A DNA stretch of 64,000 bases from NCBI RefSeq assembly GCF_002760665.1, contig NZ_PDOB01000025.1, positions 1-64,000 on the forward strand. Direction: 5' to 3'. A program made the position numbers and the translations under genes. This DNA comes from Massilia psychrophila (lineage in GTDB: Bacteria > Pseudomonadota > Gammaproteobacteria > Burkholderiales > Burkholderiaceae_D). This document shows, piece by piece, positions 7,758 to 17,014 of the stretch. Each line of letters starts with the position of its first letter. Within the stretch, counting starts at the first letter, position 1. Under the pieces are notes generated by a model that saw only the letters and a program-made list of their open reading frames with translations, did not search any database and was not told the origin of the DNA.

Positions 7758-10370
7758 ATGCCGGCCGCGACATCGACGCCCGTCACCTTCAGCGTCAGCA
7801 TCACTGACCCCAACTACACTGCCGGCAGCGCCAACGTCCAGCGCCTCAACGCGGCCGGCGGTATCGTTTCGGTGCTCGGCTTGCTGCATGACGACGGCCT
7901 GCAGGGCGATGCGGTGGCGGGCGACAAGGTCTACACCCTGCGCGCCACGCTGCTGGAAGCGCTGCCAGGCACGCTCAAGTTCCAGGTTTCGGCCGGCTTC
8001 AAAGGGGAAGTTAAGCGCGTCATGGCGGGACCGCTGGCGCTGGTGGTGGGTAGCACGGCGGCGACCCCGACGATCGGCACTGCGCAGATAGCGCCGGGTG
8101 CCACCCCGGCCGGGGTCGGCGTGATCGCCACGGTCACCGCGCTGATCGACAACGGCGCAACTGTGCCGACGACCGTGGTGCTGCAAAAACTCGATGGCAA
8201 CGGCGCCGTGCTGGCCACGCTCGGCAACCTGCACGACGACGGCAACGACGGTGACGCCGGCGCCGGCGACAAGACCTTCAGCCTGCGCACCACGGTGCTG
8301 GAAAACCAGGTCGGCACAATCAACTACCGTATCGCAGCGCAGTTCCCCAACGACGCGGCGACCGTGTATTCAGCGCTGCTGCCGATCGCGATCACCGGCA
8401 CCGCGACCGGAGTCGCCATCACCTCGCCTGCCAACGGCGCCTATCTGAACACCCCGGTCATCACCCTCACCGGCAGCGTCGGCGACGACGCCGCGCAGGT
8501 CAAAATAAACGGCATCGCCGCGCCGCACAGCGACAAGAGCTTCGCCGCCGCTGTGCCGCTCAACGAAGGGCCCAACACCATTACCGCGGTGGCGGCCAAC
8601 AGCAACGGCAGCACCAGCACCGGCGCGGCCACGTTGACGGTGACCGGCGTGGTCAACGACATCGTGGTCGGCACCGTCAACTCGCAGCAGGCGACGGTCA
8701 CCGTCAACGGCGTCGTCGCCGAAGTGCTGAACCGCAGCTTCATGGCGCGCGACGTGCCGCTGACGGTCGGCGCCAATGCGATCCAGGCGGTCGCCACCGA
8801 CCGCGCCGGCAACCGCGCCACCACCACCGTCAACCTGACGCGGGCGGCGCCGAACCTGGCCGGGCTGTCGGTCTTGTCGGGCAATAACCAGAGCGCGCCC
8901 GTCGGCGCCAACCTTGCCGCGCCGCTGGTGGTGTCGCTGGTCGACAGCCGCGGCGCGCCGCAAGTGAACAAGCCGGTGGTGTTTCGCGTCATCGGACTCG
9001 ATGGCACGGTCAGCCCGAACCAGGCGGCCGGGCCTGGCCTCGGCGCGGTGGCGGTCAATACCGATGCGCAAGGGCAGGCGCGCAGCTACTTCAGGCTGGG
9101 CAGCCGCGCCGGCGCCGGCGCCGGCAACAACCTGGTCGAGGCCAGCGCGGCGGGCATCGCCACCACCGTCGATTTCGTCGCCACGGCAAGCCCGGGCGGT
9201 CCGCGCCTGGTGGTGGTCGACTCGGGCAACAACCAGTTCGGCGTGGTGGGGCAGGCGCTGCCGCTGCCGTTCATCGCCATCGTCACCGACGCCAGCAACA
9301 ACCGCCTGCGCGGCATTCCCGTCGCCTTCAGCGTCACCGGCGGCGGCGGCGGCTTCGGCACCCCACGCAGCCCGACCTTGCAGGGCGTCAGCGACAGCGA
9401 CGGCGGCGTTGCGGCGACGCTGGTAATGGGCCCGGACGCGGGCGTCAACAACAACGTGGTGGAGGTCAGCTTCGGCGACAACCCCGGGTATTCGGCGGCG
9501 TTCGCCGCCACCGGCATGGTGCCGGGACCGGCCAACCTGACCCGCATCAGCGGCGTCGTGCTCGACAACAGCAACCAGCCGATTCCCGGCGTGACGATGC
9601 GCCTGCTGCAGATCACCCAGGGCAACGCCAGCAACATCGCGCAGGAGATGGCAACGCCGGTGCGCACCAACCTTCAGGGGCAATTTTTGATGCAGCCGGT
9701 GCCGGTCGGGATCTTCAAGCTGATGGCCGACGGCGGCACCGCCGCGCGCTCGGGCAGCTGGCCGACGCTCGATTACGACATGATCACCATTTCGGGCCAC
9801 GACAACACGGTCGGCATGCCGGTCTATCTGCCCGAACTCAATCCGGCCAACCGGGTATGCGTCAACGAGACCACCGGCGGCACCGTCACCATCCCGGAGG
9901 CGCCCGGCTTCGCCCTGACCATCGCGCCCGGTTCGGCCACCTTCCCGGGCGGTTCGCGCAGCGGCTGCGTGTCGGTCACGCCGGTCAACATGGACAAGGT
10001 GCCGATGTCGCCGGGCTTTGGCCAGCAGCCGCGTTTCATCGTCACCATCGAGCCGGTCGGCACCCACTTCAATCCGCCGGCGCGCATGACGATCCCGAAC
10101 GTCGACGGGCTGGCGCCACGCGCGGTGACCGAGATGTATTCGTACGACCATGACCTGGCAAGTTTCGTCGCGATCGGCAGCGCCACGGTCAGCCAGGACG
10201 GCTCGACCATCATGTCCGACATCGGCGCCGGCGTGATCAAGGCCGGCTGGCATTGCGGCGGCAACCCGAGCACCACCGGCTCGGCCGGCACCTGCCCAGA
10301 CCGCGCCGCAAGCGTCGCCCACCGATTGCAAGGAGCAGTTCTGCAATGGCGGCAGTGTGGAGAACCGTAA
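7758..10370 (+). CDS. Large Ig-like repeat surface protein, probably 5'-truncated
   Basis: About 870 codons of repeated beta domains. Two 100-residue units contain D-x-V-Y-T-L-R-A-T-L-L-E and D-K-T-F-S-L-R-T-T-V-L-E; two bacterial Ig-like units contain I-T-S-P-A-N-G-A-Y; two Big_1-like units contain S-G-N-N-Q and D-S-G-N-N-Q-F-G; and a carboxypeptidase-regulatory-like unit contains I-S-G-V-V-L-D-N-S-N-Q-P-I-P-G-V. No signal peptide is present, and the frame stays open upstream of the nominal ATG into the preceding gene, so the 5' end appears lost. At about 10290-10320 the frame shifts: the following Cys-rich codons (T-D-C-K-E-Q-F-C) are in the frame of the next ORF. It is probably a secreted or surface protein in origin, now non-functional. 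Confidence 0.65.
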   Translation: MPAATSTPVTFSVSITDPNYTAGSANVQRLNAAGGIVSVLGLLHDDGLQGDAVAGDKVYTLRATLLEALPGTLKFQVSAGFKGEVKRVMAGPLALVVGSTAATPTIGTAQIAPGATPAGVGVIATVTALIDNGATVPTTVVLQKLDGNGAVLATLGNLHDDGNDGDAGAGDKTFSLRTTVLENQVGTINYRIAAQFPNDAATVYSALLPIAITGTATGVAITSPANGAYLNTPVITLTGSVGDDAAQVKINGIAAPHSDKSFAAAVPLNEGPNTITAVAANSNGSTSTGAATLTVTGVVNDIVVGTVNSQQATVTVNGVVAEVLNRSFMARDVPLTVGANAIQAVATDRAGNRATTTVNLTRAAPNLAGLSVLSGNNQSAPVGANLAAPLVVSLVDSRGAPQVNKPVVFRVIGLDGTVSPNQAAGPGLGAVAVNTDAQGQARSYFRLGSRAGAGAGNNLVEASAAGIATTVDFVATASPGGPRLVVVDSGNNQFGVVGQALPLPFIAIVTDASNNRLRGIPVAFSVTGGGGGFGTPRSPTLQGVSDSDGGVAATLVMGPDAGVNNNVVEVSFGDNPGYSAAFAATGMVPGPANLTRISGVVLDNSNQPIPGVTMRLLQITQGNASNIAQEMATPVRTNLQGQFLMQPVPVGIFKLMADGGTAARSGSWPTLDYDMITISGHDNTVGMPVYLPELNPANRVCVNETTGGTVTIPEAPGFALTIAPGSATFPGGSRSGCVSVTPVNMDKVPMSPGFGQQPRFIVTIEPVGTHFNPPARMTIPNVDGLAPRAVTEMYSYDHDLASFVAIGSATVSQDGSTIMSDIGAGVIKAGWHCGGNPSTTGSAGTCPDRAASVAHRLQGAVLQWRQCGEP

Positions 10371-10962
10371 CAAGGATTCTGAAAAAACCGACCAGGACTG
10401 CAAAGAGTGCAAGAATGGAGTTCCTACCTCTTTGGCGGGTCAGATCCCAAATCCGAACGACGAGCTCAGTTGCTGCTTCCAGGGCAATAAGATCCCTAAC
10501 ATCGCTCCTACTTACGACCTTTTGATGCAACAATGCAGCCCGGCGCTGCGCTCGCAAAACCAGTCCCTGCGTCACATCATCGATGGCTGTTCGAATTCCC
10601 CCGACAACCCGATGGCCGTGACCCATCCATTTACTCAATTGAATCGGCCCGGCACTTCCACCTTTTTCGGTGCGGAAGAAGGCAATCCGCCGATGTCGGG
10701 AACCAACGCGCCTGGTCGCGACTTGTCATGCAATTGGCACGACGTCGGCTATCAGACCTGCGGGCGGCTCCAGGCCAACGCCGACGCCGACGCCGACCTG
10801 CGCACCAAAGCCGAGCAGGTCTGTGATGTGGCGTACCGCCTGCCCAACCCGTATGCGGCGGGATCCGACAATGCCGCTGAGTTCGCCGATGCGCGGACCG
10901 AATGCATGGGTTATGCCACGACCTTTATGCCACGACCTATTTCAACGTGTTGCGCCAAGTAG
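10357..10962 (+). pseudogene. Phospholipase-A2-like C-terminal segment (frameshifted)
   Basis: This frame continues the Ig-like protein (its codons run back through T-D-C-K-E-Q-F-C-N-G-G before the nominal GTG start). It is cysteine-rich and contains D-L-S-C-N-W-H-D-V-G-Y-Q-T-C-G, which matches the C-x-x-H-D-x-x-Y active-site pattern of phospholipase A2-like enzymes, with His and Asp present. Near its end a 14-bp tandem duplication (10911-10938) shifts the frame and stops it at 10962. Without the duplication the frame would run to TGA 11030, adding F-N-V-L-R-Q-V-G-G-S-A-Y-R-D-R and a final C-T-C-C. It was originally the C-terminus of one large protein. Confidence 0.55.
10911..10938 (+). repeat. 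14-bp perfect tandem duplication
   Basis: The 14-mer ttatgccacgacct occurs twice in direct succession (10911-10924 and 10925-10938). Fourteen is not a multiple of three, so it shifts the reading frame of the phospholipase-like gene. Removing one copy restores an open frame to 11030 with two further cysteines. Perfect identity suggests a recent slippage event. Confidence 0.9.
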
Positions 10963-11060
10963 GGGGAAGCGCGTATCGTGATCGCCAGCAGCAATTCTGC
11001 ACCTGCTGCCGGCCGGTCACCGCGCCCTGACGACCGGTCGCCCCCAATAAGGAGAACATA

Positions 11061-12179
11061 GTGTCCACCATGCTTGCACGTTTGTATATCACCGCGCTCA
11101 TTACCACCGGCGCCGGCCAACTTTCTGCCGCGCCCGTTACTGGCGTCGGGGACAACCTCGAGGCGCTCGGCGTCAGCGTGATCGCCAACGGAGAGCGCTT
11201 GATCGTTGTGGCTGGCCGGCGCTCTCCCGGCAAGGATTTCGGCCCATTTGTAGAAGTCGGGCTCGTCGTCGTGCCGGTGGCGGGCGGCGCGGGCGCATTC
11301 ACAAAAATTCCCGAACTGGATGGATCGCGCGCTGACGATATCCAGTACACGTTTTCAAACAGTGGCGATCTGTACTTCACGAAGGCAGCAGGCGCCGGTG
11401 CGATACGGCTGGGCAAGGTGCGCAATGGACGCTTTGTTGGCGTCGACCTCGTGCTGCCAACCGAACTGGCCTCGGGCGACCTCAGTGTTCAAAACATCGA
11501 GGCCCTCGATGACGGCGGACTCGATATCGGCGTGCGCAGCAGGGGCAATGGCTCGCTGGTGACGCTCAATCCAGATCTGTCTGTGAAGGCTATCCGGCCG
11601 ATCGCCCGGTCCGCCGAGTTCCAGGCGGCGTTGCGGCTACGCGGCAGCTCTGACCGGTTCGTCGTCGTCAGCTCCAATGGGAGCCCCGGCCTCGCAGCGC
11701 AAGTGGCGAACGAACTTGAATTGCGCACCGCCGATCTTGGATCAACGCTGCGCCGCCATCAAGTAAATGGTCTGGTATCGCGGCCGCAGCAGAGCCCCGA
11801 CGGCAAGCGCTTCGTCGTGTCGACCCGCAGCACCATTCCCGGATTGGTGACGGCGCACCTGTTCGACGCCGCGCTCGCACCAGTCAAGAGTCTGGTGATT
11901 GTCCAAAAACCATCCTATCCACTGCCGGTCGGCGTGTTGTTGTCGAACACCCGGCTGGTGGCGCTGCACCCCGAAAACGGCAAATGTTTCGCCACCGTGG
12001 CGGATAGCCGGGACGGCCAGCAGTTGGAGCGGCGCGACGTCAGCGACATGCCAGGATCGCGCTGCGTGAAGGTAGTCGGCGTCATAGCAGGCGCCAATCT
12101 GATGCTGGTCACAACAACCATGAGAGCTACCGCAGACGGAGCGAGTGCTTCAATCGCGACCCGCGTCGTGCCACTTTGA
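11061..12179 (+). CDS. Exported protein of unknown function
   Basis: A 372-residue protein starting at GTG 11061, with AAGGAG seven bases upstream. A signal peptide is likely (M-S-T-M-L-A-R-L-Y-I-T-A-L-I-T-T, cleavage near A-Q-L-S-A-A). The rest is beta-rich with repeated short strands (G-E-R-L-I-V-V-A-G-R-R-S, D-L-Y-F-T-K, R-F-V-V-V-S-S-N-G, K-R-F-V-V-S-T-R), which could form a beta-propeller. I recognise no family. It lies 30 bp downstream of the original end of the Ig-like/phospholipase gene and may have been in its operon. Confidence 0.55.
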   Translation: MSTMLARLYITALITTGAGQLSAAPVTGVGDNLEALGVSVIANGERLIVVAGRRSPGKDFGPFVEVGLVVVPVAGGAGAFTKIPELDGSRADDIQYTFSNSGDLYFTKAAGAGAIRLGKVRNGRFVGVDLVLPTELASGDLSVQNIEALDDGGLDIGVRSRGNGSLVTLNPDLSVKAIRPIARSAEFQAALRLRGSSDRFVVVSSNGSPGLAAQVANELELRTADLGSTLRRHQVNGLVSRPQQSPDGKRFVVSTRSTIPGLVTAHLFDAALAPVKSLVIVQKPSYPLPVGVLLSNTRLVALHPENGKCFATVADSRDGQQLERRDVSDMPGSRCVKVVGVIAGANLMLVTTTMRATADGASASIATRVVPL

Positions 12180-12973
12180 CGTGCCTGCGCGCCAGGCACT
12201 GGGCGACCGAACGCTTCGGCGCCGGCGTCGATCCCGATGGCGATGGCTTTTCAAACGAGATGACGCGCGCCGACGTCACTGCCGTCACGGTGTTCCAGGC
12301 GGTGATGGCGGTGCCCGGCCAGGTCGTGCCGAACGACCCGGAAGTCGAACGCGCGATCCTGCACGGCCAGCGCCTGTTTACGCAGTTTCGCTGCGCGCAA
12401 TGCCACGTGCCGGCGCTGCCGCTCAGCCGCCAGGGCTGGATTTTTTCCGAGCCGGGACCGTTCAACCCGACCGGCAACCTGCGCGCCGGCGACGTGCGCA
12501 GCCTGAAGGTCGACCTCAACGACCGCGCGCTGCCGCTGCCGCGGCTGGCCCCGGCGCAGCCGCGCGACGAAATTATGATGGTGCCGGCCTACACCGACTT
12601 CAAGCTGAACGACGTTTCCGGCGAGGCCGACGACATGCCAGTTGAGTCGCTCGACATGAACTGGCCGGTGTGGGCACCCAAGTTCGCGGTCGGCAACCGA
12701 CGCTTCCTGACGCGCCGCCTGTGGGGGATCGCCAACTCGGGGCCGTACTTTCACCACGGGATGTTTTCGACCATGCGCCAGGCGGTGCTGGGACACGCGG
12801 GCGAAGCGATCGACTCGCGCAAGGCGTTCCAGACGGCTGCCAAATCCGACCAGGACGCGCTGATCGAATTTCTGAAGTCGCTGCAAGTGCTGCCGCCGGG
12901 GACGCCGGCGCTGGTGGTCGATGAAAAATTCCAGCCGAAACGCTGGGGAACGGCCGTTGCCACGGCGAAGTAG
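12176..12973 (+). pseudogene. Di-haem cytochrome c (DHOR family), 5'-truncated
   Basis: From about 12190 the frame reads F-G-A-G-V-D-P-D-G-D-G-F, then Q-F-R-C-A-Q-C-H (a haem c binding C-x-x-C-H motif), V-P-A-L-P-L, and N-S-G-P-Y-F-H-H-G-M-F-S-T-M, the conserved tail of the di-haem oxidoreductase/cytochrome c peroxidase-like family. Intact members are about twice as long, have a signal peptide and a second haem motif; both are missing here, and the first codons after 12176 do not fit the family. The gene is probably the 3' half left after a deletion that joined it to the gene ending at 12179. Confidence 0.65.
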
Positions 12974-13056
12974 CGTTCACTGCTGTCCTTCGGATGGTGT
13001 AGCATTCGTGGCGGTGCGCCGGCGATCTTGGCGCGCCTGAACTCCAAGGACACGAA

Positions 13057-13842
13057 TTGAACATCATTATCAACGAAGAACTGCGCTCGTTTATCGATCC
13101 GCTCACTGTCAACGAATCGGCCGCGTTAGAGCGCAGCCTGCTGGCCGAAGGCTGCCGCGATGCGCTGGTACTGTGGGGCGAGGTGCTGATCGACGGCCAC
13201 AACCGCTACGAGATCTGCAGCCGCCACGACATCGAATTTCGCACCGTGCAAAACAGCAGTTTCAGCTCGCTCGACGACGTCATGCTGTGGATGATCGATA
13301 ACCACCTGGCGCGGCGCAGCGTGTCCGATTACCAGCGCGGCGTGATGGCGCTGCGCAAGAAGGACATCGTCACCGCGCGCGCCGTGCACAGTGCCGGCGT
13401 ACCCGATGCGCAGGGTGCATCGGGTACATCGGGTGCATCGGGTCTTTCTCAACCTGCTCCACCATGGAACACGCGCGAGGACGTCGCCAAGGCAGCCCGG
13501 GTTTCGAGCAACACGATCAGCCAGATCGAGCGGATCCAGAAAGCGGCGACGCCGCAGCTGGTGGAGGCGGTGCGTGCCGGGACAATCTCGATCAATGCCG
13601 CGGCCAACGTCGCCTCGCTGCCGCAGTCGGAGCAGATCGCCGCCGTCGCCGGCGGGCGCAAGGAGCTGCAGCTGGCGGCGCGCCAGGTGCGTGAGCAGAA
13701 GGCGGGCAGCCGCGCGCCAAAAGAGGCGCCGGCCGACGACGCGCTCGCGCTGCGCGCGCAAGTGACCGGCCTGCGCCAGAAGGTCGACGCGCTCGAGCGG
13801 GAAAACGCCGAGCTCAGGGAACTGCTGGCCAACGCTGCATAA
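13057..13842 (+). CDS. ParB/Srx-like domain protein with HTH and coiled coil
   Basis: A 261-residue protein starting at TTG 13057, with AAGGA upstream. Residues about 1-85 form a ParB/sulfiredoxin-like fold (L-L-A-E-G-C-R-D-A-L-V-L-W, then I-D-G-H-N-R-Y-E-I). Residues about 90-180 include W-N-T-R-E-D-V-A-K-A-A-R-V-S-S-N-T-I, a helix-turn-helix like that of ParB. The C-terminus is a coiled coil (L-R-Q-K-V-D-A-L-E-R-E-N-A-E-L). A Gly/Ser/Ala linker encoded by 9-bp repeats separates the first two. No parA is nearby, so it is probably a chromosomal DNA-binding protein of plasmid descent rather than a partition protein. Confidence 0.65.
   Translation: MNIIINEELRSFIDPLTVNESAALERSLLAEGCRDALVLWGEVLIDGHNRYEICSRHDIEFRTVQNSSFSSLDDVMLWMIDNHLARRSVSDYQRGVMALRKKDIVTARAVHSAGVPDAQGASGTSGASGLSQPAPPWNTREDVAKAARVSSNTISQIERIQKAATPQLVEAVRAGTISINAAANVASLPQSEQIAAVAGGRKELQLAARQVREQKAGSRAPKEAPADDALALRAQVTGLRQKVDALERENAELRELLANAA
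13399..13442 (+). repeat. Hairpin plus 9-bp repeats inside the ParB-like gene
   Basis: An 11-bp perfect inverted repeat (13399-13409 GTACCCGATGC and 13417-13427 GCATCGGGTAC, 7-base loop) runs into three 9-bp units of the form t(g/a)catcggg (13416-13442). All are in frame and encode the flexible linker A-Q-G-A-S-G-T-S-G-A-S-G. Unit number could vary without breaking the gene. Confidence 0.75.
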
Positions 13843-13872
13843 TTGCTTGCTTGCTCAACCGGAGAGCGCCAC

Positions 13873-16140
13873 ATGCTGTCAACCCGCCTGATTATCTGCA
13901 CGCTGCTTGCCAGCGCCACCTTGTTCGCCCAGCTTCCCGCGCAGGCGTCGTCGCTCGAGGGGGCGCTGACTGCGACGAAGCCTGCCGCATCGAAGCCGAA
14001 CGTGGCGGAGCATGCGCGCTGGCAGGCGAGCGCCCGGCGGGTCACCATCATGCGCGACAAATGGGGCATCCCCCACGTGTTCGGCAAAACCGATGCCGAC
14101 GCCGTGTTCGGCCTGCTGTACGCCCAGGCGGAAGACGATTTCAATCGGATCGAACTTAATTACATCAACGCCCTGGGCCGGCTGGCGGAAGTCGAAGGCG
14201 AAGCCGAAATCTGGCGCGACCTGCGCATGAAACTGTTCATCACGCCGCACGCCATGCAGGCAAAATATGCGGCCAGTCCCGCCTGGCTGCAAAAGCTGAT
14301 GAATGCCTTTGCCGATGGCCTCAATTTCTACCTGCATACGCACCCGGAAGTCAAACCGAAGCTGCTCAGCCGTTTCGAGCCCTGGATGGCGCTGGCGTTC
14401 AGCGAGGGCAGCATCGGCGGCGACATCGAGTCGATCGACCTCAAGCTGCTCGAGCAGATGTATGGTAAGCGCGGCGAGCGAAGCGGGCGCGCGCCGGTTG
14501 CGCAGGCCATTGCCGTTGAAAGCGCCGGCGCCGGCTTCGACGCCGAGCCACGCGGCTCGAACGGGTTCGCGATCGGGCCGGCCCGCAGCGCGTCCGGCAA
14601 CGCGCTGTTGCTGATCAATCCGCACACATCGTTCTACTTTCGCCCCGAAGTGCACATGGTCAGCGAACAAGGCCTGAATGCCTATGGCGCCGTGACATGG
14701 GGCCAGTTTTTCGTCTACCAGGGATTCAACGAGCGGGCAGGGTGGATGCACACCTCGGGCGGCGGCGACGTGATCGACGAGTACCTCGAAACCGTGGTCG
14801 AAAAAGACGGCAGGTTCTTTTACCGGTACGGCGCAGGCCTGCGCGAAATGCGCGCGGTGCCGGTGACGCTGCCGTACAAGACTGCCGGCGGCATGGCCAG
14901 CAAGACCGTCACGGCCTACTTTACCCACCACGGCCCGGTGGTGCGCGAGGCCGGCGGCAAGTGGGTGTCGACCAAGCTGATGGAGGAGCCGATAAAGGCG
15001 CTCACGCAATCCTACGCGCGCACCAAGGCGACCGGTTACGCGGCTTTCTACAAATCGATGGAGCTGCGCACCAATTCGTCGAACAACACGGTGTACGCCG
15101 ACGCCGACGGCAATATCGCTTACTTCCACGGCAATTTCGTGCCGCGCCGCGATCCCCTCTTCGATTGGGCGCATCCCGTCGACGGCAGCAATCCGGCCAC
15201 CGAGTGGCAGGGTTTGCACGCGATAAAAGAGACCATCACGCTGTTCAACCCGCCCAGCGGCTACATTTTAAATACGAACAACTGGCCGTTCGCGGCGGCC
15301 GGCGCCAACAGCCCGCGCGTACAAGACTATCCGGCCTACATGTGGACGCTGCCGGAAAACGCCCGCGGCCTGCACGCGGTCCGGGTACTCAAGGACCAGG
15401 CCGGCTTCACCATCGACAGCCTGATCGCCACCGCCTACGACAGCTACCTGACGGGATTCGAGCTGCTGGTGCCGGCGCTGGCGAAGGACTGGGACGCGCT
15501 GGCGGCAAGCGACCCGCTCAAGGCGCAACTGGCCGGCCAGGTGGCGGCGCTACGCGGCTGGGACCTGCGCTTTTCGACGACCTCGGTACCGACCTCGCTG
15601 GCGGTGTACTGGGGCCAGCAGATGGTGGCCGCGGCGTCGAAGGCGGCGCGCGCCAGGGAGGTGCCGGTGGCCGATTACATCTCCACCAGCCTGGCGCGGC
15701 AAGAGCGGCTGCAGGCGCTGCTGCGGGCGACGGCAAAGCTGGAAGCGGACTTCGGCAGCTGGCAAACGCCGTGGGGCGAAATCAACCGCTTCCAGCGCAT
15801 CAGCGGCGACGTCGACCAGCAGTACGACGACAGCAAGCCGAGTTATCCGGTCGCATTCACTTCGGCCACCTGGGGCTCGCTGGCCTCGTTCGGCATGGTC
15901 GCCAAACAGAAGACCAGGCGCATTTACGGCGACCGCGGCAACAGTTTCGTGGCGGTCGTCGAATTCGGTCCGCGCCTGCGCGCCAAAAGCATCCTGGCCG
16001 GCGGCGAAAGCGCCAATCCGGCTTCCAGGCACTTTGACGATCAGGCCGAAATGTACAGCAAGGGCCAGTTCAAGGACGTGCTGTTCTACAAGGCGGACAT
16101 CGAAAAATTCCTCGAGCGAAAATACCATCCGGGTAAGTAA
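13873..16140 (+). CDS. Penicillin acylase (Ntn hydrolase) family protein
   Basis: A 755-residue secreted enzyme. The start at 13873 has GGAGAG upstream and opens a signal peptide ending near A-Q-A-S-S. The family signature of the N-terminal-nucleophile hydrolases is present: R-G-S-N-G-F-A-I-G-P, where Ser229 would become the N-terminal nucleophile after self-cleavage, separating alpha and beta chains. Other matches are D-K-W-G-I-P-H-V-F-G-K-T-D-A-D-A near the N-terminus, the start of I-N-P-H-T, and N-S-S-N-N-T-V-Y-A-D. Such periplasmic enzymes cleave amides, including acyl-homoserine lactones, aculeacin or penicillins; the substrate here cannot be read from sequence. It stands alone. Confidence 0.85.
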   Translation: MLSTRLIICTLLASATLFAQLPAQASSLEGALTATKPAASKPNVAEHARWQASARRVTIMRDKWGIPHVFGKTDADAVFGLLYAQAEDDFNRIELNYINALGRLAEVEGEAEIWRDLRMKLFITPHAMQAKYAASPAWLQKLMNAFADGLNFYLHTHPEVKPKLLSRFEPWMALAFSEGSIGGDIESIDLKLLEQMYGKRGERSGRAPVAQAIAVESAGAGFDAEPRGSNGFAIGPARSASGNALLLINPHTSFYFRPEVHMVSEQGLNAYGAVTWGQFFVYQGFNERAGWMHTSGGGDVIDEYLETVVEKDGRFFYRYGAGLREMRAVPVTLPYKTAGGMASKTVTAYFTHHGPVVREAGGKWVSTKLMEEPIKALTQSYARTKATGYAAFYKSMELRTNSSNNTVYADADGNIAYFHGNFVPRRDPLFDWAHPVDGSNPATEWQGLHAIKETITLFNPPSGYILNTNNWPFAAAGANSPRVQDYPAYMWTLPENARGLHAVRVLKDQAGFTIDSLIATAYDSYLTGFELLVPALAKDWDALAASDPLKAQLAGQVAALRGWDLRFSTTSVPTSLAVYWGQQMVAAASKAARAREVPVADYISTSLARQERLQALLRATAKLEADFGSWQTPWGEINRFQRISGDVDQQYDDSKPSYPVAFTSATWGSLASFGMVAKQKTRRIYGDRGNSFVAVVEFGPRLRAKSILAGGESANPASRHFDDQAEMYSKGQFKDVLFYKADIEKFLERKYHPGK

Positions 16141-16282
16141 TTCTTAGGAGCATCGGTTAGTTCAACATCGCGCAAAGTGTTATCAGTTTAATCTTAATCT
16201 TATTGCAAGCCCATCCGGAATGCGTTTTACTTGAGCCAGCTTCCCGCTGTCTCGAACAAACCATTTCTACAGGAGTGCAATC

Positions 16283-16972
16283 GTGAAACTTACACCGTCC
16301 TCACTAAAAAGCTTGACCCTCGCCGTCCTGCTGTGCACGGCGACCGCCGCCGCGCAGGCCGATGTCATCGTTTTTACCAACCGCGCCGCTTTCCTCGCCG
16401 CGCTCCAGCTACCCGGTGTCGACACGTTCGATGACCTCACCGTGAGCCAGACCGACACGCCGCTATATCGCTTGGCCGGCCCGTATTCCTACCGGGTCAG
16501 CGCCGGACCGGTGTCCGACTTCTATCCGGCCGGCAGCGGCTCGGACACCTGGCTGGCCACCACTTTTTCCTCGGACGCGATCACGTTCTCGAGTTTCTCA
16601 TCTGGGCTGCGCGCGTTTGGCGGCAATTTCTTCGGTTCCGACATCAACGGCGCCTTTCTGCCGGGCCAATCCGTGGTACTGACCGCCAACGACGGCAGCA
16701 CCACGCGCACCGTCAGTTTGTCCGACACGACGACGACGACCTTCCTCGGCTTCATCGCTGACAATGCGCTGACGTCGGTCACGCTGCGCCAGGACGGCAT
16801 GCCCAGCACCGAGTACTGGGTCACCGCCAACAACGTGACGCTGGGGATGGTGACCGCGGTGCCGGAGCCGGAAACGTACGCCATGCTGCTGGCCGGCCTG
16901 GCGCTGGTGGGCTACTCTGCGTGCCGCCGCAGTGAAGGCAGATTGGCGCAGAACCTGGCCGAACTCGGCTGA
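16283..16972 (+). CDS. PEP-CTERM sorting-domain protein
   Basis: A 229-residue protein from GTG 16283, with AGGAG eight bases upstream. It has a signal peptide (L-T-L-A-V-L-L-C-T-A-T-A-A-A-Q-A), a beta-rich domain starting D-V-I-V-F-T-N-R-A-A-F, as in many exported PEP-CTERM proteins, and the C-terminal tag V-P-E-P-E-T-Y-A-M-L-L-A-G-L-A-L-V-G with basic residues after it. An exosortase would process the tag. A further 13 residues follow the usual tag end. A strong terminator follows at 17015. Function is unknown; association with the cell surface or exopolysaccharide is inferred. Confidence 0.85.
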   Translation: MKLTPSSLKSLTLAVLLCTATAAAQADVIVFTNRAAFLAALQLPGVDTFDDLTVSQTDTPLYRLAGPYSYRVSAGPVSDFYPAGSGSDTWLATTFSSDAITFSSFSSGLRAFGGNFFGSDINGAFLPGQSVVLTANDGSTTRTVSLSDTTTTTFLGFIADNALTSVTLRQDGMPSTEYWVTANNVTLGMVTAVPEPETYAMLLAGLALVGYSACRRSEGRLAQNLAELG

Positions 16973-17014
16973 ACTTTGCCGATACATCGCTGATACATCG
17001 CTGACACATAGCTC

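Noticed and set aside
8370-10412. 680-codon minus-strand ORF opposite the Ig-like protein
   Set aside because: High-GC mirror frame rich in Arg, His, Asp and Gly, with no motif. The plus strand has clear Ig-like repeats.
13057-13842. ParAB partition locus
   Set aside because: No parA gene and no parS-like repeats are seen beside the ParB-like gene.
16977-17013. Tandem gatacatcgct copies as an iteron or operator array
   Set aside because: Two exact copies and one degenerate copy beside a terminator, with no replication or regulator gene nearby; most likely slippage.
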